A DNA stretch of 64,000 bases from JANXUR01 sp038229415. GTDB taxonomy: Bacteria > Acidobacteriota > Terriglobia > Terriglobales > Acidobacteriaceae. Made by a program: the position numbers and the translations under genes. Each line of letters starts with the position of its first letter. Position 1 is the first letter of the stretch. Positions 54,183 to 62,495 of this stretch are shown piece by piece. The notes beneath the pieces were generated by a model, which was given only the letters and a program-made list of their open reading frames with translations, did not search any database and was not told the DNA's origin. The DNA is taken from contig JBBROM010000012.1 of assembly GCA_038229415.1 (NCBI GenBank), forward strand, positions 60,375-124,374, written 5' to 3'.

Positions 54183-54220
54183 AAAAAAATCTGGCGGCGC
54201 GAAGTATTCGCGTCGCCAGA
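54183..54220 (-). terminator. rho-independent terminator of apt
   Basis: A 14-bp stem with one G-T pair (54190-54203 with 54207-54220) and a 3-base loop, followed on the minus strand by seven T (54183-54189). It lies 40 bases after the apt stop. Confidence 0.9.
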
Positions 54221-54259
54221 AGACTACAGACTGGAGACCGGCAGCTGGCAACCGGCAAC

Positions 54260-54805
54260 TTACTTATCGTAGTGCAGCAGGCTCATCACGTCGTACTCAG
54301 CGAGCTTTTGACGGCCGTTGAGGAAGTCGAGTTCGACGACGAAGGCAAGTCCGGCGACTTCGCCGCCTAACTGCTTGACTAACTTGGCGGCGGCTTCGGC
54401 GGTGCCGCCGGTGGCGAGCAGGTCGTCCACGATGAGCACACGCTGGCCGGGCTGCACCGCGTCCTTGTGTATCTCGATGGTGTTGGAGCCGTACTCCAGG
54501 TCATAACTAAACTTGATAGTCTCGGCAGGCAGCTTGCCTGGTTTACGCACCGGCACAAATCCCGTGCCCAGCTTGTAGGCCAGCGCCGGGCCAAATATAA
54601 ATCCGCGCGCCTCAATGCCTAGTACCACATCCACATGCTTGTCGGCGTAATGGCTGGCCAGCTGATCAATCAGCGAAGCGAAGCCAGCGCGATCCTTCAG
54701 CAGCGTGGTGATGTCGTAAAACAAAATTCCCTGCTGGGGGAAGTCAGGGACTTCGCGAATCAGCTTCTTTAGTGCATCCGCGTTCAGGGTTTCGTTCGAT
54801 GTCAT
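54260..54805 (-). CDS. apt: adenine phosphoribosyltransferase
   Basis: 181 residues, normal length, with AAGGAG 7 bases before the ATG. 'LIREVPDFPQQGILFYDITT' is the APRT N-terminal signature. 'VDVVLGIEARGFIFGPALAY' and 'GTGFVPVRKPGKLPAETIKF' are substrate segments, and the PRPP-binding loop is 'RVLIVDDLLATGGTAEAAAK'. It salvages adenine to AMP with PRPP. It is the last gene of a leftward group efp, acyP, PH-domain protein, apt; a gap of 34 bases separates it from the PH-domain gene. A good intrinsic terminator follows. Confidence 0.97.
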   Translation of the reverse strand: MTSNETLNADALKKLIREVPDFPQQGILFYDITTLLKDRAGFASLIDQLASHYADKHVDVVLGIEARGFIFGPALAYKLGTGFVPVRKPGKLPAETIKFSYDLEYGSNTIEIHKDAVQPGQRVLIVDDLLATGGTAEAAAKLVKQLGGEVAGLAFVVELDFLNGRQKLAEYDVMSLLHYDK

Positions 54806-54839
54806 GTGCCGCTCCTTAGAGTCTGAAATCTCGAAGTAA

Positions 54840-55370
54840 CTAGTTGCGCTGCCAAATCCGCCGATTCATTGGAACTGTCGGAACGTGTAGGTCGGGCCGC
54901 CGCGTGCGAATGGTAGCCAGAAGTTCCTCAATATCGTCTAACCGAAAATGCCGTAATGAAATGTCAACAAATGCTTTGGGGTCGTGCTTTCGTCCATGCA
55001 CCACGATCCGCCGAAAAGGCCTTGACTGCGCCAGGAGTTCTGTGACGTCAGCAAATTCGCTGCTAATACCAGTAATCTCGTCAAGCTCGATGCGTCTCTC
55101 GGCAAGCCCACTCGCGCGCATCACCAATCCCGTCTCGTCCCAGAGCACTCGGTATTTCAAACCGAAATAGAGGGTTGAAAATGCATACAGTGGCCAGATG
55201 ATCGCCAGCGCCCACATCCCTCGCCAGTCTGATCTTGCATGAGACACGTAAGTTAGATACACAGTAACTCCAGCGAGAATTACTGTCTGGCCGACGTAGG
55301 GCGCAATCGTCCGTCTTAGATGCACTAGCTTTCGATCAGCCATCAATTTAGCGCGGCGAGCGGAGTGCAT
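54840..55370 (-). CDS. membrane protein with PH-like domain
   Basis: About 176 residues from the ATG at 55370 (GAGG 9 bases upstream). An upstream in-frame start at 55409 would overlap acyP. Two TM segments: 'APYVGQTVILAGVTVYLTYV' and 'MWALAIIWPLYAFSTLYFGL'. After them a domain of about 90 residues resembles the bacterial PH-like folds: 'YRVLWDETGLVMRASGLAER', 'RIELDEITGISSEF', 'RRIVVHGRKHDPKAFVDISL' and 'FRLDDIEELLATIRTRRPDL'. PH-like membrane proteins of this type are of unknown role. It lies between acyP and apt and is probably co-transcribed with them. Confidence 0.75.
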   Translation of the reverse strand: MHSARRAKLMADRKLVHLRRTIAPYVGQTVILAGVTVYLTYVSHARSDWRGMWALAIIWPLYAFSTLYFGLKYRVLWDETGLVMRASGLAERRIELDEITGISSEFADVTELLAQSRPFRRIVVHGRKHDPKAFVDISLRHFRLDDIEELLATIRTRRPDLHVPTVPMNRRIWQRN

Positions 55371-55393
55371 TGCACAAACCTCGGCGGTATTCA

Positions 55394-55702
55394 CTACTCC
55401 GCAACCCAAAATCCGCGCCGCCCATCCGCAATCGCAGCCTTCAAATCCCCAGCATCGCCTAGCGGCAGCTCGTCCACGCCATCCACCCGCGCCGCCCGTG
55501 GCCCCTGCCGCAAACTCGCCTGCAGCGCCGCCAAACCTTCCACACTTCCCGCCGCCAGCACTTCCACCGTGCCCTCAGGATTATTCCTGACCCATCCCGT
55601 CAACGAATGCAGTGACGCCTCGCGCTCCACAAACCAGCGAAAGCCAACACCCTGCACCCGCCCGCGCACTAAGAAGCGCCGAATTTGCTCATCGCCCGGC
55701 AT
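55394..55702 (-). CDS. acyP: acylphosphatase
   Basis: 102 residues. The active-site loop 'VRGRVQGVGFRWFVEREA' contains the conserved Arg, and 'LTGWVRNNPEGTVEVLAAG' contains the catalytic Asn. The tail 'AIADGRRGFWVAE' is a little longer than in small acylphosphatases. It hydrolyses acyl phosphates in the cytoplasm. The start is 2 bases after the efp stop, so the two are translated together. Confidence 0.94.
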   Translation of the reverse strand: MPGDEQIRRFLVRGRVQGVGFRWFVEREASLHSLTGWVRNNPEGTVEVLAAGSVEGLAALQASLRQGPRAARVDGVDELPLGDAGDLKAAIADGRRGFWVAE

Positions 55703-55704
55703 CC

Positions 55705-56265
55705 CTACGCCCGCGACAAGTACGTACCCTCCGCCGTATCCACGCGAATCTTTTCGCCTTCGTTGACGAAAGGAGGCACCTGCACCACCAGCCCCGTCTC
55801 CGTCTTCGCAGGCTTGGTCACGCTGCTGGCTGTCGCCGACTTCAATCCCGGCTCCGTCTCAACCACCGTCAACTCGACCTGCTGCGGCAGCTCAATGCCT
55901 ACAGCCTTGCCGTCGAAATACTCAATGCTGATCTTTAGATTCGGAATCAGATATTCCACGGCATCGCCCAGCACTTCACGCGTCAAGAATGTCTGCTCGT
56001 AATTGCTGGTGTCCATAAAGTAGTAGGCTTCGCCGTCGGCGTACAGGAACTCCATCTCCACTTCCTCCACCTGCACCTTTTCCACCGCATCAGGAGAGCG
56101 GAAGCGATGCTCAAAGATCGCGCCAGTACGCAGGTTGCGCAGTCTAGCTTGGATGAAGGCGCGCAGGTTGCCGGGCGTCCGGTGTTCCACGCTAAAGACC
56201 GAGCAAAGTTCGTTGTTGTGCTTGATGACCATGCCCGGACGCATTTGTACCGCGGTGATTGCCAT
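55705..56265 (-). CDS. efp: elongation factor P with unusual loop tip
   Basis: 186 residues, the normal length, from the ATG at 56265. AGGAG is about 12 bases upstream, and an in-frame earlier frame adds a non-homologous lead. Three OB/KOW-like domains: 'AVQMRPGMVIKHNNELCSVF', 'EMEFLYADGEAYYFMDTSNY' and 'VELTVVETEPGLKSATASSV' to the end. It relieves ribosome stalling at polyproline. The tip loop reads 'HRTPGNLRAFIQARLRN'. By alignment with the E. coli 'PGKGQAF' loop, the modified Lys34 position is Asn here, and no Lys or Arg stands exactly at the tip (Arg is two residues further on). No epmA, epmB or earP gene is in the window. Confidence 0.94.
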   Translation of the reverse strand: MAITAVQMRPGMVIKHNNELCSVFSVEHRTPGNLRAFIQARLRNLRTGAIFEHRFRSPDAVEKVQVEEVEMEFLYADGEAYYFMDTSNYEQTFLTREVLGDAVEYLIPNLKISIEYFDGKAVGIELPQQVELTVVETEPGLKSATASSVTKPAKTETGLVVQVPPFVNEGEKIRVDTAEGTYLSRA

Positions 56266-56622
56266 AAAGTTTGTAAAGCTCCTGATCGAAAGTAGCGAGA
56301 ACGCTGAAACGAATGCTGAAAGCGGTGAGCCTGCTCCGGTTGGGTGCATTGCGCGAGCAGCGGACGCCAAGGATGCGGCATTTGGCCTGTGAAGACCGCC
56401 GTCCGTCTCACCAACCCCTTTATTTTACACGCTGTTCTGAGTGAGACGAAACCGCAGCACTTGGCGCTGAGGGGAACCTCACGCCGCTGGATAGGCGGAC
56501 GTGCCCCTTCGTGTCATCGCCAAACTCAGGCCAAACCGCGCAAATCGCAGTATGCTCACAAATAGACAGTTTCAGACCACTGCCTAGGTTTACGATGGCA
56601 TTAAGACGTTTACGGAGGTTTT

Positions 56623-56964
56623 ATGAGCGAATTTGAAGAAGGCAAGTACGAAAGTTCTAGTCCCAGCCAGTTTGGCACAGCCATAGCTTTTTTCCTGATC
56701 GGCGCCAGCGCTGGCGCCATCACCGCGCTGCTCCTGGCCCGCAAAAACGGACGCCAGATGCGCAAGGCCTTGGCGCGCCGGTATGAAGATGCGAAGGACG
56801 GCCTCGCCGACCTGAGCGACTACGCCGAAGATGCGTTGGGCGAAGTTCGCGACCGCGCGTCTGGCTTTGCAGATCGCGCCTCAGGATTCGCCAAGGATGC
56901 GAAAGACGCAGTCGGCACCGCGCGCAGCACCATCAGTGACCGGATTGACTCGCTACGCCGGTAG
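56623..56964 (+). CDS. YtxH domain protein
   Basis: 113 residues. A single TM 'IAFFLIGASAGAITALLLAR' is followed by a basic patch 'KNGRQMRKALARRYEDAKDG' and a long amphipathic helix with an 11-residue rhythm ('DRASGFADRASGFAKDAKDA'). This is the YtxH general-stress family, usually a small inner-membrane protein with a cytoplasmic helical tail. 'GFADRASGFA' repeats point to apolipoprotein- or LEA-like helix. It ends 28 bases before the convergent tonB stop. Confidence 0.88.
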   Translation: MSEFEEGKYESSSPSQFGTAIAFFLIGASAGAITALLLARKNGRQMRKALARRYEDAKDGLADLSDYAEDALGEVRDRASGFADRASGFAKDAKDAVGTARSTISDRIDSLRR

Positions 56965-56992
56965 GTTAAGTTGCAGGGATTAAGGCAGAGAG

Positions 56993-57901
56993 CTAATACA
57001 GCCGGAAGTTGACTTCGACGGCAACCTGCACGGGCACCGCTTGTCCATCTTTCTTGCCGGGCTCGAACTTCCATTGCTTCAGGGCTTCGATGGCCTTTTC
57101 GTCGAGGCCCAGACCCAGTGAGCGCAGAACTTTTATGTCATGGGCGCGACCGTCGGGGCCAACTACGGCTGATAGCGTCACCGTGCCTTGATACTTAGCC
57201 TTGCGCGCTTCCTCGGAAAATTCCGGATCTACCTGGAACACCACCAGCGGAGCGCTCACGCCTCCACCCACACGATACGGCCCGCCGCCGATGCCTCCGC
57301 CGGAGCCTTTGCCCACACCCGGCCCGTTACCTACGCCAACCCCGCCGCCATAGCCGGAACCAATACCACCACCACCGCCGGTGCCGTTTGAAGGGGCGCC
57401 AAGCCGCGCCTTGGGGTCGCCCAGCAATCCAACTTGCGGCAGCGCGATGTTGTTCGGTATTACCACTGTAGGTGCAACCGCCAGTTTCGGATCCTCCATC
57501 GGCTTAACCTGCGGAGGCGTAATCTGCATCTTGGCAGCCTTGGGCAGCGCGCCCTTGTTGGCGGCTTGCGAGCTGCGGTCACCGCCGCCACCACCGCCAC
57601 CCGCTTTTGTCTTGGAAGCCGGAAGCACGTAGTCGCTCAAGTTGCCAGTGATGAGCGTGACCTGTTCTTTCAGTTCGTCCTTGTGCTGCACCACCAGAAT
57701 GCCCGAAAAAACCAGAATCGCCAGCACCGCCGCTTCGCCCAAGTACGCTGCCAGAAACGTCCAGCGCTTCCTCGGATAGCTGGTATACCCCAGTCCGAAC
57801 AGCGAAGACAGTTCCTCAGCTGGCGGCATTAGCGGCTTCAGCTTGGGCTCTTCGGGTTGGGCCGGGGGAGGCGGCGGGATCGGTGCCACAGTTTGGGACA
57901 T
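56993..57901 (-). CDS. TonB-family energy transducer
   Basis: 302 residues. An N-terminal Pro-rich cytoplasmic segment precedes one TM ('FLAAYLGEAAVLAILVFSGI', about 50-70). A long periplasmic linker is rich in Gly and Pro ('KTKAGGGGGGGDRSSQ', then several Gly-rich runs around 165-210). The C-terminal TonB domain is 'FQVDPEFSEEARKAKYQGTV' to 'GLDEKAIEALKQWKFEPGK' and 'VQVAVEVNFRLY'. It should couple proton motive force to outer-membrane TonB-dependent receptors, needing ExbB/ExbD encoded elsewhere. The reading frame on the complementary strand also stays open through the Gly-rich stretch, which is a composition effect. Confidence 0.92.
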   Translation of the reverse strand: MSQTVAPIPPPPPAQPEEPKLKPLMPPAEELSSLFGLGYTSYPRKRWTFLAAYLGEAAVLAILVFSGILVVQHKDELKEQVTLITGNLSDYVLPASKTKAGGGGGGGDRSSQAANKGALPKAAKMQITPPQVKPMEDPKLAVAPTVVIPNNIALPQVGLLGDPKARLGAPSNGTGGGGGIGSGYGGGVGVGNGPGVGKGSGGGIGGGPYRVGGGVSAPLVVFQVDPEFSEEARKAKYQGTVTLSAVVGPDGRAHDIKVLRSLGLGLDEKAIEALKQWKFEPGKKDGQAVPVQVAVEVNFRLY

Positions 57902-58057
57902 TCAGTCTGCCTAAATCTTCAGTGCTCGATTTTTAGTATATGACGTAGCGCGAGAGAGAATCCACGCCGCAGTACCCCTCAGGCCCGCGAACTGTTACTT
58001 TTAGATGCCTCAGGGCGCAATCGTGGTGGCCACAGCCGACCGTTCAAGAAAATTCAC

Positions 58058-59362
58058 TCACTTTGACCTGAACCAACTGCCAAAGAAGTGCCGCACCCGG
58101 CTCAGCAGCCCCGGTGACTCGGCAGGCTTGCCAGAAGCATGTGGAGCAAGTTCCGGAGTCGGCAGGTCAAGCATGCTCCAGCCGCTGGGCGCGCGCCGCG
58201 TGATCGCCGGTAGTGCCGCCAGTGTCGCCTCCGCAGGCGTTTCTCCCGCATGATCGCCCCGGTACACCAGCGGCGTATCCACTGCATTTTTTGGCGCAGC
58301 GCTGCCGGAATTCCCTGCCAGTTGCACTCCGCCCTGGGGCGCGCCGCCTGCTTGCAGATTCTGTGGCGCGGTGGCCGGACATCCGCACTCCGCTGGAACC
58401 TCGAACGCAACCTTGGCCAACGATCCCGAACGAAACACAATCTGCTCCCTCGGACGCACCAGATACGCGCCATCGCCCAGCAGTTCAGTGACTGCCACCG
58501 GAACGTTGTTGCCATCGAGTCCACGGACGCAGGTGTTGCCCTTGCGATCGGTACTAATGGCCACGTGAAAGTCACCGGGACCAGTGAGCTGAAAACGGAA
58601 GTCGGGCGTCATGACGACGTCGGCCCCGCCGGAGAGGCGATAGTGCATCTCCATGGCTCCTGCGTTCAGCCCGAGCGTAAGTCCGTTGGACCCTTGCGTC
58701 ACCGCCACCGTAGTGCCAGGGCACACCCGCAGTTCGCCGCCGCGGGCCAGTTGCAGAACAGCGGTGTCTGACCCTGCTGTAAGCGACGAACCGCCTCCCG
58801 GAATGCCCGCCGCAACTCCGCCAGAGCCAGAGATTCCCTGCGAAGTGGCGGGCACACCCGCAACTGGCGATGCCTTTGCAGATTTGGAACTATCTACTGC
58901 ATCTGAGGATTTGCCCGTTTGCAAATGCACAATCACCCGATTGCCCGCTGGATGCCAGTCATACGCTAGCGCCGATTCCATATCCACAACCACCCGCGTG
59001 ATCGGCGGACGATTGCGGAACTGGCTGGCCCGCACGGTACGCACTCCACCCTGATTCACGTCAATCGGCGAATGCTGCTCCGGAGGCTCGGTCTGGTACA
59101 AATCCACGATCAGGCGATCAGGCTCAGTGAGCCGCGAGAAACGCGGCGTGATCGGGCGGCTTAGCTCCAGCGAAATCTCTACCCCACCCGACTTTTCTTT
59201 AGCAGCCTTGGCGCTATTTACCGTGATGCGTTGCAACGTCGCCGGGCGGGCCGTCGCTGCGTGGCGATGGCTGCGTGCAGGGGCCGCAGCTCCGGTCAGC
59301 AAAATCGCGCACACTGCCGCTGCGACGCGGCGCAGTCGGCGAATTGGCCAGCGTGTCAGCAA
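58058..59362 (-). CDS. AMIN domain protein
   Basis: 434 residues with a signal peptide ('VAAAVCAILLTGAAAPARSH'). The AMIN domain spans about 40-150: 'GVEISLELSRPITPRFSRL', 'PDRLIVDLYQTEPPEQHSPI', 'VRTVRASQFRNRPPITRVVV' and 'DWHPAGNRVIVHLQTG'. AMIN domains bind peptidoglycan and target periplasmic proteins such as amidases and type IV pilus secretins. No amidase or secretin domain follows; instead there is a Ser/Gly-rich linker and a beta-rich region 'LARGGELRVCPGTTVAVTQG' resembling a FecR-type fold, then a disordered tail. It could be a wall-associated accessory protein. Role unknown. Confidence 0.85.
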   Translation of the reverse strand: MLTRWPIRRLRRVAAAVCAILLTGAAAPARSHRHAATARPATLQRITVNSAKAAKEKSGGVEISLELSRPITPRFSRLTEPDRLIVDLYQTEPPEQHSPIDVNQGGVRTVRASQFRNRPPITRVVVDMESALAYDWHPAGNRVIVHLQTGKSSDAVDSSKSAKASPVAGVPATSQGISGSGGVAAGIPGGGSSLTAGSDTAVLQLARGGELRVCPGTTVAVTQGSNGLTLGLNAGAMEMHYRLSGGADVVMTPDFRFQLTGPGDFHVAISTDRKGNTCVRGLDGNNVPVAVTELLGDGAYLVRPREQIVFRSGSLAKVAFEVPAECGCPATAPQNLQAGGAPQGGVQLAGNSGSAAPKNAVDTPLVYRGDHAGETPAEATLAALPAITRRAPSGWSMLDLPTPELAPHASGKPAESPGLLSRVRHFFGSWFRSK

Positions 59363-59427
59363 GATGTCTAAAGCAATCCTATGCGATGGGTGAAGGTTTC
59401 GTTTTAGCGTTTCGTTCGAGCGAGTGT

Positions 59428-59847
59428 TTAGGCAAGCAGGTCGAACTCGTCAATCAAGGCGGCCACGCCCGCGCGCTCACCATGTTCCGCGCGCACCACA
59501 GTCCCCAGGCAATGTACACGGATGGATTCGCTGTGGGTAATCTCCGGCGGCAACGTCAGCGTGAACTCGATCTCCGTGCCCACCGGTATGGCATTCTCCA
59601 TTTCAAAGAACACACCGCTGGCGCTCACATCCCGCGTCACCGTGGGGTGATCCTTCAACCCGCCTTCTGTCACCGTGACGAATACCGGAAGCCGCAGCGG
59701 AAATCGCCGCGCCGCGCGCCGTTCCGTCCAGCCCGCCGGGCCGTTGAGGCTTGCCATTTCGACCGACGGTTCACCAGCAGGCGTGCCCTCAGGCTCGGCC
59801 ACGTGCTCAGCGACAGCCGTTTTTTCCGGATTAAACTCAGACCCCAT
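59428..59847 (-). CDS. PilZ domain protein
   Basis: 139 residues. An acidic N-terminal lead of about 40 residues is followed by a PilZ domain: 'RRAARRFPLRLPVFVTVTEG' carries the c-di-GMP RxxxR type motif, then 'VTRDVSASGVFFEMENAIPV' (the D/NxSxxG motif) and 'IEFTLTLPPEITHSESIRVH'. It should bind cyclic-di-GMP and influence motility, surface polymer or pilus functions. It is transcribed in the same direction as the AMIN gene 65 bases downstream. It is a single-domain receptor with no effector part. Confidence 0.9.
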   Translation of the reverse strand: MGSEFNPEKTAVAEHVAEPEGTPAGEPSVEMASLNGPAGWTERRAARRFPLRLPVFVTVTEGGLKDHPTVTRDVSASGVFFEMENAIPVGTEIEFTLTLPPEITHSESIRVHCLGTVVRAEHGERAGVAALIDEFDLLA

Positions 59848-60249
59848 GCAGTCCTTGGTGAAAATTTAATACGAAGCGCGTCATCCTGAGCGAAGCCCGT
59901 GTAAGCGCAACGCGATTCCGAAGGCGTGGTCGAAGAACCCCGAGGGTGCCTACCCCGCCTATGCTATACGCAGTTCCAGCCTAGAACCTGCTTAAACCCG
60001 AACGAAGCGTCCGGTTCTACCCCGATTTTCTGTTCCCTCTGTCCCAAAGATGAGTAAGTCTGTGCTCTTTGCCCTTATTACCAAGAATACCAAGCCTGCC
60101 GGGGTGAATGTGACATTTTCCCGAAATCTCTATTTGTACTGCCATCAATCACTTACAGAGAAAACAGCAAAAAAGGGGGCTTGACAAGAAATTCCCAAAA
60201 CGAGAATCTGCGCCAAACCATCCGTTACACTGCGAATAGCACTCGAAAC
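59848..60249. other. intergenic region, 402 bases, with dispersed-repeat-like segment
   Basis: The segment 59878-59945 ('GTCATCCTGAGCGAAG' and later 'TGGTCGAAGAACCCC') resembles a repeat widely scattered in Acidobacteriota intergenic DNA, as recalled. A TTGACA at 60181-60186 and a TACACT at 60226-60231 are possible promoter hexamers, but do not pair at good spacing. No gene is supported. Confidence 0.5.
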
Positions 60250-60849
<600 letters not shown>

Positions 60850-60884
60850 TATCTGCTTGAGTCTCTTGTTCTGGGAGCAGTAGC

Positions 60885-61100
60885 ATGAACTGGCGTGTAT
60901 TCCTTCCAGGTCTGATAATGCTGGCTGTCGGGTGGCTGCCACTTGTGATCCTCCCCTTCCTGCTGAGTCCGTTCCATGTTGACTTAATGGGTTTTGGGAT
61001 GGGTTGGGGGCTTGTCATCACCTTGCCGCTGACTGTAGTTGGAGGCATGGCCTTGGTAGGCGGAGTCGGTGCGTTCATCCTGGGTGCGCTAAGGCGCTGA
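60885..61100 (+). CDS. small two-TM membrane protein
   Basis: 71 residues, with GGGAG 7 bases before the ATG. Two hydrophobic segments: 'LPGLIMLAVGWLPLVILPFL' and 'WGLVITLPLTVVGGMALVGG', with 'GAFILGALRR' at the end. No known domain. It follows trpG by 35 bases and may be co-transcribed with it. Function unknown. Confidence 0.65.
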   Translation: MNWRVFLPGLIMLAVGWLPLVILPFLLSPFHVDLMGFGMGWGLVITLPLTVVGGMALVGGVGAFILGALRR

Positions 61101-61139
61101 CTTACAACGGGCCGACCTCGTGACGGTGTTTAAGGGCAA

Positions 61140-61161
61140 GGGCGCGGATCGCTCCGCGCCC
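61140..61161. terminator. hairpin between convergent genes
   Basis: A 9-bp perfect GC-rich stem (61140-61148 with 61153-61161) and 4-base loop lie between the stops at 61100 and 61194. The T run is weak. Confidence 0.7.
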
Positions 61162-61193
61162 TCGTCTATTCCTTGAGACTTGCAGGCCGCATA

Positions 61194-62456
61194 CTACGGC
61201 GTGATCTCGTACACGGTGGTGCCGGTGGCACCGAACAAGTTGCCAGCCGAGTCACGGACGAGCGGACCGTTGGGGCTGCACTCGATTGCGCCGCTAAAGG
61301 GGTAGAGCACCGCGTACTGCCACGCTCCCCCCGCCGCCGCTGGCGGTGCCAATTGGTAGGCGACCCCGCAGCCTCCACCCCAGCTGGAGTATTCAGTGAC
61401 ACCGTAGAAAATGCCTGTGGCCCGGTCGAGCGCCAAGCCGCCAGGGAACGTCCCATTGCCATTACCCAGGAAGCTCCACAAGGTCGTCTTGCTCCACCCA
61501 GTTTGTCCAGCCGGGGGTGGCGTGAGCCGGTAAACCGCGCCTTGGGCGTCGATGCCGCCGTCCGACGAGGTGCCAAAAAGCTGGCCGGACGCGTCCATGA
61601 TCAGTGGGCTCGAAGGGGTGGTGCCGCTATTGGGGGCGTCAAAGTTGAAAAGAATCGTTTCTTGCCACGCACCGCTGTGTGCGGGAGGTGACAGTTCGAA
61701 TGCGGTGCCGTTGTTAAAAGCACCGCCTTGGTAGGTGGTGCCGTAGAGATTGCCCGCCGCATCGAGGGTTAACTGCGTTTCCGGGAGCGTACCGTCCGTC
61801 GGCGTGGCTCCGAAGCTGTGGAGTATCGTTTCTACAAATCCGCTGCCCTGCGACTGGATGCGAAAGACCGTGCCACCGACCGAAGTAGCACCGTAGGCGC
61901 CGCCGTTGAAGGTGATGCCATAGACGGCCCCTTTGGAATCAATCGTTAACTCGGCACAGCAGTTGGTGCCATCACCATTCGTGCCCGTGAACGCATGCAT
62001 AATGCGCTTCGTCCAAACGCCGCCGGGCGTCGCCGGGGGCTTAAGTTTGAACACCGTGCCGCAATTACAACCGCCGACAACGCCTCCACTCAAGGTCGAG
62101 CCGTAGAGGTTGCCACCTTTGTCTGCGACGAGTCCCTCGGCCGGGCGGTAGCCATCCACGCCGCCATGAAAGCTGTAGATGGCAGTTTCTGCCCAAGTCC
62201 CGCCAGCAACGGCGGGCGGAGACAGCTGAAAGACGGTGCCGTAGCCGAGCCCCCCGGCGACTGTAACTCCGTAAAGACTCCCATCACTCGCCTCTACCAG
62301 CGGACCGAAAGGACCTTGGTAATTTATCCCCGAGCCAAATGTGTAAAGGGTGGAGAACGTCTGGCTGTGGCCAAGCATACTGAGCACGGTCAGTATGAAC
62401 AAAGACACAGTGGTCACGCATACGGCGCGAAGTGCGAAAAAAACGCGGTTGGTCAT
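61194..62456 (-). CDS. GloVer-type tandem-repeat secreted protein, third in the array
   Basis: About 420 residues from the ATG at 62456 (AAGGAG 7 bases upstream). A signal peptide ('VSLFILTVLSMLGHSQ') precedes about nine repeats of 45 residues built on the pattern 'GNLYGTTYQGG-x-GTAFELSPP' and 'LYTFGSG'. Each repeat ends in a short strand pair, so a beta-propeller or solenoid is likely. This choice-of-anchor GloVer repeat class is common in Acidobacteriota and of unknown function. Closely related genes lie upstream at 62496 and 63854, so the array grew by tandem duplication. It is probably surface-exposed. Confidence 0.9.
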   Translation of the reverse strand: MTNRVFFALRAVCVTTVSLFILTVLSMLGHSQTFSTLYTFGSGINYQGPFGPLVEASDGSLYGVTVAGGLGYGTVFQLSPPAVAGGTWAETAIYSFHGGVDGYRPAEGLVADKGGNLYGSTLSGGVVGGCNCGTVFKLKPPATPGGVWTKRIMHAFTGTNGDGTNCCAELTIDSKGAVYGITFNGGAYGATSVGGTVFRIQSQGSGFVETILHSFGATPTDGTLPETQLTLDAAGNLYGTTYQGGAFNNGTAFELSPPAHSGAWQETILFNFDAPNSGTTPSSPLIMDASGQLFGTSSDGGIDAQGAVYRLTPPPAGQTGWSKTTLWSFLGNGNGTFPGGLALDRATGIFYGVTEYSSWGGGCGVAYQLAPPAAAGGAWQYAVLYPFSGAIECSPNGPLVRDSAGNLFGATGTTVYEITP

Positions 62457-62495
62457 TTCTAACTCCTTCAATGTTCGAATGGTGCGACATGGAAC

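Noticed and set aside
54229..54260. Short repeats of CTGGxxAC type before apt stop
   Set aside because: Imperfect and only two to three units; no structure beyond the terminator beside it.
60181..60231. TTGACA and TACACT as one promoter for trpG
   Set aside because: The spacing is about 40 bases, far from the 16-18 expected, so they cannot be one sigma-70 promoter.
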